Assembly (NCBI GenBank): GCA_003564735.1
Contig: PXEK01000168.1
Coordinates: 1-5,002 of the forward strand
Source: Cryomorphaceae bacterium
GTDB taxonomy: Bacteria; Bacteroidota; Bacteroidia; Flavobacteriales_G; Salibacteraceae
DNA length: 5,002 nt
Direction of reading: 5' to 3'
Shown here: in pieces, positions 1 to 5,002 of the stretch
Layout: every line of letters starts with the position of its first letter
Numbering within the stretch: the first letter of the stretch is position 1
The notes under the pieces: generated by a model
Told to the model about the DNA's origin: nothing
Databases searched by the model: none
Seen by the model: the letters and a program-made list of their open reading frames with translations, nothing else
Translations under genes and position numbers: made by a program

Positions 1-1328
1 AGTATGGTTTGGGCTTCGATATAACGAATTTCGCGAGTGTTAATTAAGAAAAGCGAACTTTCACCCATATCAAATCGGATTTGCTCAGCATTCAGTAGTT
101 TTTCGAGGTTAATAACGTTACTTTGAAAAATACTGAGACGTTCGAGAGTATTCTCATAGGAATTCATTGTGTTTTCCAAATCTGCTTTTAATAGAGCATA
201 AGTATCGGTTCTTTGGAACCGTTGTTCTTTAAGCCTAAGGTCGGCAATATTCAATTGTCCTCTTTCCCGGCGTAGAAAGAGTGAGGAAGAAACGCCGAAA
301 CCCAATTTGTAGTTATTTGTAAATAGTGCCGCATCCGGCATGTTTTCGGGTTGCTCGGTGAGGTAGTTGTATTTTACAAAAACCTTGGGTTTTAGTCGAT
401 CGGCTTTAAACCTTCGATCAACTTCAGCTTGTTTAATTTGAAAATCTTGAATTTTCAAAGCGGGGTGGCTCTCCAGCGTATTGAGGTATTCTTCTCTATT
501 TATGGCCTCTAATTGAGAGGTAATATCTAAGCTTTGAGGATATATATTATCATTAAGCTCAAGTGGGTTGAGGTCTTCATCCCACAAAAAAGTGATGAGT
601 TCTTGTTCGCTTATGAATAAGTTGTTTTGTGCTTGTAAGTACTGATGTTGTATAGATTGAACCTGAGTAAATGCTTCCACGGTGTCTATTGCGGGTAAAT
701 CGCCGAGACGAAAACTTTCTTTTACGGCATTAAAGCGAAATATCGCTAAATCAACAGCCTGTTCTAATACAACTACATCTGCTTGTGCGCGGGACCAATT
801 CCAATAGGCGTTTACGCTTTGCTCAAAGAGTTGGTTGAGTAACTGCCTTTGTTCTTCTTTACTTTGTTGAGCAAAGAACTGAGCTTGTCTCAACGCTGCA
901 CGTCGTTGGTCAATAAATAAATCGCGACCTAAATTTAAACTCACACCCGCAGATAAAAGGCCTGTGGTGTTAGTCATTTCCGGGTTCAAGTAGGTGCCTG
1001 AGTTTCGTTCATAGTTGGCATCTAACTCTACGCCTCCGAATGTGGGCAGCCTTATACCTAAATCTTGTTTATTGTAGTAATCTATTTCTTTGAATTCTTT
1101 GGCGTTGTAATTACCGTAAAGAATGGGGTCAAAACCTCCTCTTGCGGTTTTCACTTCTTCTTCACCGGTTTGGGGGATCAGGGATGACTGCCTGGCAACG
1201 GGGTGGTATTTGCCTACTCGGTCCAAAAACCGGACAAATGATAGAGTGTCACTTGACTGAGCAACACTAGTTTGAATAGGGAGTATACCCGTCATCAAAA
1301 AGTATATAACAACTACTTTGTAATGCAT
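1..1328 (-). CDS. TolC-family outer-membrane channel protein, 3' end cut by window
   Basis: This is the outer-membrane exit duct of the exporter. The frame is open for 442 codons from the ATG at 1328 to the window edge, so the C-terminus is missing. Residues 1-24 form a signal peptide: basic start (MHYK), hydrophobic core, probable cleavage after SVAQ. The two outer-membrane-efflux repeats typical of TolC are visible. One is a helical hairpin at about 155-245, with SFRLGDLPAIDTVEA around its turn. Its counterpart runs from about 375 into the missing end, with IRFDMGESSLFLINTRE in the same position. Each is preceded by alternating strand-like sequence (about 97-135 and 313-353) suited to the beta-barrel. 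Family members usually run about 450-500 residues, so probably only a few tens are lost. The start codon overlaps the stop of the adaptor gene by one base (TAATG), implying translational coupling; there is no Shine-Dalgarno sequence. The TolC family assignment is firm. The cargo cannot be told from this protein. Confidence 0.9.
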   Translation of the reverse strand, partial: MHYKVVVIYFLMTGILPIQTSVAQSSDTLSFVRFLDRVGKYHPVARQSSLIPQTGEEEVKTARGGFDPILYGNYNAKEFKEIDYYNKQDLGIRLPTFGGVELDANYERNSGTYLNPEMTNTTGLLSAGVSLNLGRDLFIDQRRAALRQAQFFAQQSKEEQRQLLNQLFEQSVNAYWNWSRAQADVVVLEQAVDLAIFRFNAVKESFRLGDLPAIDTVEAFTQVQSIQHQYLQAQNNLFISEQELITFLWDEDLNPLELNDNIYPQSLDITSQLEAINREEYLNTLESHPALKIQDFQIKQAEVDRRFKADRLKPKVFVKYNYLTEQPENMPDAALFTNNYKLGFGVSSSLFLRRERGQLNIADLRLKEQRFQRTDTYALLKADLENTMNSYENTLERLSIFQSNVINLEKLLNAEQIRFDMGESSLFLINTREIRYIEAQTI

Positions 1329-2686
1329 TAAAACAGCTGAGTAGATTTTACTTTTTCAATATCATCATCATAAAAATCGGGAGGGAACCCATTGAGTTGT
1401 CGCCATATTTCATACCATACGGGTACTTCATTAAATAACATAATAGCCTCCGCTCCTGTCCCTATTCTCAATGGCTCAGGCCATGGAGTATCTTCTTCAT
1501 CGGGTACAATCAATACGCGATACATATTTTTATTGTCGTCACTAAATTTATCGATGGCATAAACCACGCCTCCAAAGGTTCCGTTACTGAGCCTGGGCCA
1601 TCCCGAAAATATAATGGCGGGCCAACCATCAAATATGAATCGCACTTTATTACCAACGTGTACTAAGGGTAAGTCAATAGGTCTAATAAAAACTTCGGCT
1701 GCCAACTCGTAATCGCCGGGTAGAATACTAATGATGGGAGATCCCGATTTTATTAATTCTCCAACACCAACGGTTATGGCGCGAGTTATGTAGCCTGTTT
1801 GCGGGGCAACAACGTAATACATTCCTGAGCGTACCTTAAAGTTGCTGTATTCATTGCGTAGTTTATTGACCTTGGCGTTGGTTGAGAAGCCTGAAGACAT
1901 TGCCGTGAACTTATCAGATTCAGCTTTTGCCAGTTTAGTTTGAAAATCAAAGGTGATGGCGTTGAGTTCTATTGCGGCGGTGAGTTTTTCATTTTGACTG
2001 CTCAGCAGTTGGTTTTCTGCAGAAATTAAAGCGGCTTGACTTTTCTGGAAATCTTGTTCCCGAGTTTCTAGGTCGGTGAGTGACTTTAAGCCTTGTTCAA
2101 ATAAATCTTTCATCCGTTTTAGTCGTGCGTCGGCAATATCAAAATTCACCTTTGCCGCTTCAAAAGAGATACTATCAGATTGAACCAGGAGTTCTGCTTG
2201 CCTCAAGCGGTTTCGTGCTTGTTCAACTCTTAAAATGTTGTTTTCTTTCAGAGCCTGAATTTGCAAGTCCAATGCTTCCACTTTTCTTTCGAATGCACTT
2301 GCGGCTTGAGATGTGGCGTCTATTTGTTCTTGGGTTCTGAGTAATAGCTCGGGATCTAAAAATTGATTGTGGATTTCAGATATTTCCAATATGGTGTCTC
2401 CTTTTTCTACAAAGTCTCCTTCTTGGACGTACCAATTTTCTATTCGTCCATCAATAATAGAGTGTATTGTTTGCGGCCTGTGGTTCGGTTTTAAGGCGTT
2501 TAGCTCGCCTCGTGCACGTGTATTTTGAGTCCAAGGTAAAAATAGTGTGAAAACAAAAACCAAAAGCAGTCCCAGGAGTACACGTACAATTCTTTTCGCT
2601 TGTTCGCTGATTCCTACAAGGCGGCTACTTTTAAAGCTTTCTATTTTAAGCTTTTTAATTTCTATGTTTTCTGATATTCCCAACAT
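1328..2686 (-). CDS. HlyD-family periplasmic adaptor (membrane fusion protein)
   Basis: This adaptor bridges the inner-membrane ABC protein and the TolC-type channel. The 452 residues read as a cytoplasmic tail (1-33), one membrane anchor (about 34-51, ending in LPW), and a split lipoyl-like domain. Its first half is about 70-103 (HRPQTIH...GRIENWYVQEGDFVEKGD) and its second half about 288-323 (YYVVAPQTGYI...GSPIISILPGD). Between the halves is a long alpha-helical coiled-coil hairpin (about 112-282), followed by a beta-barrel and membrane-proximal part (about 325-420). The hairpin tip has R191, L195 and S202, the R-x3-L-x6-S spacing by which AcrA-type adaptors dock onto TolC. The C-terminal WYEIWRQLNGFPPDFY segment is, as I recall it, conserved in Bacteroidota members. 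The start lies 4 bp after the ABC gene stop, with A-rich sequence but no Shine-Dalgarno upstream. The length is normal and no key part is missing. Family and role are secure; the substrate is unknown. Confidence 0.93.
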   Translation of the reverse strand: MLGISENIEIKKLKIESFKSSRLVGISEQAKRIVRVLLGLLLVFVFTLFLPWTQNTRARGELNALKPNHRPQTIHSIIDGRIENWYVQEGDFVEKGDTILEISEIHNQFLDPELLLRTQEQIDATSQAASAFERKVEALDLQIQALKENNILRVEQARNRLRQAELLVQSDSISFEAAKVNFDIADARLKRMKDLFEQGLKSLTDLETREQDFQKSQAALISAENQLLSSQNEKLTAAIELNAITFDFQTKLAKAESDKFTAMSSGFSTNAKVNKLRNEYSNFKVRSGMYYVVAPQTGYITRAITVGVGELIKSGSPIISILPGDYELAAEVFIRPIDLPLVHVGNKVRFIFDGWPAIIFSGWPRLSNGTFGGVVYAIDKFSDDNKNMYRVLIVPDEEDTPWPEPLRIGTGAEAIMLFNEVPVWYEIWRQLNGFPPDFYDDDIEKVKSTQLF

Positions 2687-2690
2687 GGTT

Positions 2691-4391
2691 TTATCGTTTT
2701 TGAGCTTTATACGCTTCGTAGTCTCCTGAAAAATCGATTGTGCCGTTATCTAACGTAATAATCATATCTGCTCTTTTTAATACTTGATTATCGTTGGAAA
2801 CAGCAAGGAGGGTACAAGGTAATTCAAAAATATAGTCAAGAATTTTTAGTTGTTCGCTTTTACTTAATTCGAGTACGGGAGATTCAAGCAACATGAGTTC
2901 GGCAGGATTGCAAAAACTTCGCGCCAAAATTATTTTACGAGAAATATCTTGAGGTATGTATTCACCTTTGGGCAAAAGTTTTTCGTAATCTGCATTTGGT
3001 AAACTTTTGATGTAGGGTAATAAGTTGGAGAGCTCCAAACTTCTTTTGTAGTCTGCTTCTTTAATCCCGCTTCTGTTTAGGGTGATATTCTCTTTAATGG
3101 TTCCATTAAAAATAGTTTGTTGTGACATGCTGTCGCTTAAACGTGAGCGGTAATCTCGCAAATTCATCATTTTAAGCTCGGCATCGTTGACGAAAATACT
3201 TCCTTTGTAAGAGTCGTATATACCCGCAGCGAGTTGTAAAACGGTTGATTTTCCCGTACCGTCTTCACCGGCAATCACTACTTTTTTACCTTTTTCTACA
3301 TGTAAAGTAAAGTTGGAAAGAGTGGGCTCGCTCATTCCCGGGTAGGAAAAGCTAACATTATCGAATTCTAATTTGAATCCTAGCTCTGATAATTCTGACA
3401 CAACCTCACCTTCTTCGCTCTCTAAGTCAACATCCGTTATTGCACCTACTTTTTCTGCTCCCACAACCGTATCGTAAATGGTTTCCAGGCTTAAAATAAC
3501 TTTCTCTATGGAGCCGATTAATAAAATGATAATAACCTCAGCAGCAACAAACTGACCAATACTAATTTCATCATTAATAAGCAGCAAACTACCTACAATA
3601 AGAAGCACACCCACTGTAATTACTTTAAACCCGATCATAAACATGAACTGGGTGATGAGTACTTTAAAGTGAGATTGTCTAGAATGTAAATATTCCTCGG
3701 CGATTTCGTCCACTTTCTCTTGCGGCATTAGGGATTTACCCGCTAGTTTAAATGTGCCCAAGTTTCGACTCACTTCTTGAAGCCAATAGGCCATTTTATA
3801 TTTTGCCGAGGATTCTTTTAGTTTAGTTGCTATAGCCTTAGGGGAAGTCCATTTGAAAAGAAGGTAAATAAAAATAACCAAACTGATACTGTAACCCAGG
3901 AACACGGGGTGGTAAACACTTAGTAATATAAGCCCGAAGAAAATCTCTAAGGAAGCAGTGATAAAATCAATGAGTATTTTGAGCACGCCTTTTTGCACAT
4001 TCATTACATCAAAAAACCGGTTTATGAGTTCGGGTGCGTACTTTCGATACATGGACTCGGCTCTGAACTTGGGAATACGGTATGATATTTCATAAGAGGC
4101 TTTTGCAAAAATTCGTTGTTGTAAACGTTCCACCAGTGATATTTGTGCAACTCTCATGAGCCCGGCGAAAATGAGTGCGGCCATAATAAATACAACGAGT
4201 AAAACCCATGTTGCAGTGAGTCTGCCCCCTAACAGAAAGGTCAATACCGCTTGAATACCTAAGGGCAAGATGAGAACAACCACACCATTTAGTGCCGCAT
4301 AAAAGAAAATCGCGTAAATTACATTTCGTTCTTTGCCAAGTAAACGCATTAAGCGTTTTACGGGCACTACATGTGATTTTTGTTCGGCCAT
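2691..4391 (-). CDS. ABC exporter half-transporter (TMD-NBD fusion) with degenerate ATPase motifs
   Basis: This is the inner-membrane engine of the exporter: 566 residues with a six-helix transmembrane domain followed by an ATP-binding domain. Hydrophobic segments are at about 22-48, 60-82, 137-160, 161-180, 245-272 and 277-300; the nucleotide-binding domain starts near 338. There is no N-terminal C39 peptidase domain, so it should not cleave double-glycine leaders. Y350 fits the A-loop, and Walker A is canonical (GEDGTGKST, 375-383). Other motifs are off. The Q-loop region (SMSQQTIFNGTI) has Q424/Q425 shifted from the usual place. The signature reads IPQDI (479-483) instead of LSGGQ, although the following RKIILAR is normal. 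Walker B ends LLES (501-504) instead of LLDE. The H-loop position is N533. The domain is full length with no frameshift, so this is not simple decay. It resembles a Bacteroidota half-transporter group I recall beside HlyD and TolC genes. It is first of the three exporter genes. Whether it hydrolyses ATP is uncertain. Confidence 0.92.
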   Translation of the reverse strand: MAEQKSHVVPVKRLMRLLGKERNVIYAIFFYAALNGVVVLILPLGIQAVLTFLLGGRLTATWVLLVVFIMAALIFAGLMRVAQISLVERLQQRIFAKASYEISYRIPKFRAESMYRKYAPELINRFFDVMNVQKGVLKILIDFITASLEIFFGLILLSVYHPVFLGYSISLVIFIYLLFKWTSPKAIATKLKESSAKYKMAYWLQEVSRNLGTFKLAGKSLMPQEKVDEIAEEYLHSRQSHFKVLITQFMFMIGFKVITVGVLLIVGSLLLINDEISIGQFVAAEVIIILLIGSIEKVILSLETIYDTVVGAEKVGAITDVDLESEEGEVVSELSELGFKLEFDNVSFSYPGMSEPTLSNFTLHVEKGKKVVIAGEDGTGKSTVLQLAAGIYDSYKGSIFVNDAELKMMNLRDYRSRLSDSMSQQTIFNGTIKENITLNRSGIKEADYKRSLELSNLLPYIKSLPNADYEKLLPKGEYIPQDISRKIILARSFCNPAELMLLESPVLELSKSEQLKILDYIFELPCTLLAVSNDNQVLKRADMIITLDNGTIDFSGDYEAYKAQKR

Positions 4392-4397
4392 TCTAAA

Positions 4398-4487
4398 TTA
4401 GAAAATTTTCGGTTTGCTCTCATCACGGTCGATCATGTATCTTGAAACAAATAGGCTTGCAAATTTGAGGGTTTTCTTCCGTTCCAT
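4398..4487 (-). CDS. Possible small ORF, 29 aa, just upstream of the ABC gene
   Basis: An ATG-to-TAA frame of 29 codons ends 6 bp before the ABC start, on the same strand. The peptide begins MERKKTLKF and ends ESKPKIF. It has eight Lys/Arg against four Asp/Glu (net about +4), with a short hydrophobic stretch at residues 9-19 (FASLFVSRYMI). There is no double-glycine leader, cysteine pair or recognisable family. The run of A before its ATG suits Bacteroidota translation initiation, and it begins about 29 bp downstream of the best promoter match. It could be an exported peptide, a leader whose translation feeds into the ABC gene, or a chance frame: the same frame is open without an ATG back to about 4590, as expected in stop-poor sequence. 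I do not recognise it. Confidence 0.3.
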   Translation of the reverse strand: MERKKTLKFASLFVSRYMIDRDESKPKIF

Positions 4488-4515
4488 TTTTTGTACAAAA
4501 CCTAAAACATTAAAA

Positions 4516-4547
4516 CAACTATAAACCGTCAATTTTTTATTTTCAAA
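4516..4547 (-). promoter_or_regulatory. Candidate Bacteroidota-type promoter for the exporter operon
   Basis: Reading the minus strand, TTTG (4547-4544) is followed after 20 bases by TATAGTTG (4523-4516). The known Bacteroidota consensus is TTTG or TTG at -33 and TAnnTTTG at -7, about 19-21 bases apart. The spacing therefore fits and the -7 element has one mismatch. Transcription would start near 4510, giving a leader of about 20 bases before the small ORF and about 120 before the ABC gene. This is a motif match in AT-rich DNA only. Confidence 0.4.
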
Positions 4548-4600
4548 ACACTGTTCCCTAAAAACAACATGCAAACTTAAAGTAAGTTAGGCTTTGAACG

Positions 4601-4620
4601 ATAACAAAGGGTGTTGTTAT
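4601..4620. repeat. 20-bp inverted repeat, possible operator
   Basis: ATAACAA (4601-4607) and TTGTTAT (4614-4620) are perfect 7-bp inverted arms around a 6-base spacer (AGGGTG). The site lies between the upstream terminator and the candidate promoter. Its size and symmetry suit a dimeric regulator, but AT-rich intergenic DNA can produce such repeats by chance. No regulator gene is visible in the window. Confidence 0.3.
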
Positions 4621-4759
4621 TTTTTTCAAGAGTCTGAAAAGTACCAATAAAAGATTTATGTTCTTAAGTTTTTCAATATGATAAAGGGTCATTTCTCATT
4701 CCGTTTTTTTGACCATGATATGTAAAGTAACACACATGCTTTTTCACGCATAATTCAAA

Positions 4760-4787
4760 AAAAAAGCCCGATATTTCGGGCTTTTTT
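4760..4787 (-). terminator. Intrinsic transcription terminator of the right-edge gene
   Basis: A perfect 12-bp stem (4760-4771 pairing with 4776-4787) encloses a 4-base loop. Its core is GCCCGA/TCGGGC, flanked by six A:T pairs. Read on the minus strand the hairpin ends in a run of nine T, the classic Rho-independent form. It lies about 48 bp after the TAG stop at 4836-4838, so it ends that gene and separates it from the exporter operon. The six T on the plus-strand side mean it could also act in the other direction, but no convergent gene is visible. Confidence 0.9.
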
Positions 4788-4835
4788 GAGTAGGCGGTAT
4801 TTTATTTTACACTTTGTGCGTGTTAAATTATTCCA

Positions 4836-5002
4836 CTATGGGTAGTAATCATGAGTGTAGTGACGGTTTCCTTTACCGTTATCAAAACCAGTGGAAGGAT
4901 AGCATCCGATATCTGCACTTGGTGCAGGAATGGGGTAAGTAAGTGATTTTTCACCCGTGGTGCTTCCAAAAGGATTGTTTGGAGTGAAATCACTTGTACT
5001 AC
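4836..5002 (-). CDS. C-terminal end of an exported protein, possibly SusD/RagB-like (partial)
   Basis: The last 54 codons of a gene running in from the right edge, ending in TAG at 4836-4838. The frame has no other stop and is followed by a strong terminator, so it is a real gene end. The visible segment is rich in Asn, Gly, Ser, Thr and Pro. It contains TYPIPAPSADIGCYPS and finishes NRHYTHDYYP, an aromatic and histidine-rich tail. SusD/RagB proteins, the outer-membrane glycan-binding partners of SusC porins, commonly end with a YPIP-like motif followed by Asn/Pro/Gly-rich residues. That is the basis for the tentative call; a different secreted protein is possible. The terminator and the spacer of about 270 bp argue against co-transcription with the exporter. 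Confidence 0.6.
   Translation of the reverse strand, partial: STSDFTPNNPFGSTTGEKSLTYPIPAPSADIGCYPSTGFDNGKGNRHYTHDYYP

Larger units (their letters stand above)
4488..4759. other. Non-coding spacer between the upstream terminator and the exporter operon
   Basis: This AT-rich stretch of about 270 bp holds the candidate promoter and the inverted repeat listed separately. Weaker imperfect symmetries are also present: TTTTCA/TGAAAA at 4623-4640 and GGTCA/TGACC at 4687-4714. I see no convincing gene on either strand, no tRNA, and no riboswitch that I can recognise. Confidence 0.6.

Noticed and set aside
1..1328. Frameshift or truncation of the TolC-family gene
   Set aside because: Reading the minus strand gives 442 uninterrupted codons up to the window edge. 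The missing stop is due to the window boundary only.
2080..2340. 86-codon open frame on the plus strand
   Set aside because: It lies wholly inside the adaptor coding region, antisense to its coiled coil. The translation has no recognisable domain, and the adaptor frame is clearly the real one.
2547..2729. 60-codon open frame on the plus strand
   Set aside because: It is antisense across the adaptor membrane anchor and the ABC gene end. Its apparent hydrophobicity is a by-product of reading that region in reverse.
2691..4391. ABC gene as a decaying pseudogene, given its altered ATPase motifs
   Set aside because: The frame is intact and full length, Walker A is perfect, gene spacing is preserved, and I recall similar signature changes in relatives. 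Constraint with altered chemistry fits better than decay.
4398..4590. Longer version of the small ORF, open back to a TAA near 4591
   Set aside because: There is no ATG upstream of the one at 4487 in this frame, only a poor TTG, and it would read through the best promoter match. I kept only the 29-codon version, at low confidence.
4572..4608. Alternative promoter: TAAGTTTG (4579-4572) with TTTG at 4608-4605
   Set aside because: The -7 element matches TAnnTTTG perfectly, but the spacing is 25 bases, longer than the usual 19-21. I preferred the 4516-4547 pair; this one may be a secondary start or chance.
4623..4640. TTTTCA-N6-TGAAAA inverted repeat
   Set aside because: The arms are only 6 bp and made of A/T-rich sequence common in this spacer, so chance is the simplest explanation.
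4687..4714. GGTCA...TGACC inverted repeat with an 18-base spacer
   Set aside because: Five-base arms so far apart are expected by chance and do not form a stable hairpin.

Overview
The window looks like a chromosomal stretch of a Bacteroidota (Flavobacteriia/Cytophagia-like) bacterium. The evidence is moderately AT-rich coding DNA, start codons preceded by A-rich stretches rather than Shine-Dalgarno sequences, a TTTG/TAnnTTTG-type promoter match, and three proteins that resemble families I know from that phylum. No rRNA, tRNA, insertion sequence, CRISPR array or phage gene is visible. Every supported gene lies on the minus strand, so the map is best read from right to left.

Right edge (4836-5002): the last 54 codons of a gene that starts outside the window. 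It may be a SusD/RagB-type outer-membrane lipoprotein, but that assignment is tentative. A strong stem-loop terminator (4760-4787) follows it. Next comes a non-coding stretch of about 270 bp (4488-4759) holding a plausible Bacteroidota promoter (4516-4547) and a 20-bp inverted repeat (4601-4620). A 29-codon small open reading frame (4398-4487) then ends 6 bp before the next gene.

Main body (1-4391): a tightly packed operon for a type I secretion-like tripartite exporter. In order it encodes an inner-membrane ABC half-transporter without a C39 peptidase domain (2691-4391), an HlyD-family periplasmic adaptor (1328-2686) and a TolC-family outer-membrane channel (1-1328, cut by the window's left edge). 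The junctions are a 4-bp gap and a one-base TAATG overlap, so translation is probably coupled and the three proteins made together. The adaptor carries the R-x3-L-x6-S pattern that docks AcrA-type adaptors onto TolC, and the TolC gene is next to it, which supports a complete envelope-spanning conduit.

The most unusual point is the ATPase domain of the ABC protein. Walker A is intact, but the LSGGQ signature, the Walker B Asp-Glu pair and the H-loop histidine are all replaced. A homodimer would have two non-canonical ATP sites. From memory, close Bacteroidota relatives share at least part of this degeneration, so it may be a subfamily trait rather than decay. No obvious cargo gene is present; the 29-residue basic peptide frame just upstream is the only local candidate, and it may equally be a leader or chance.
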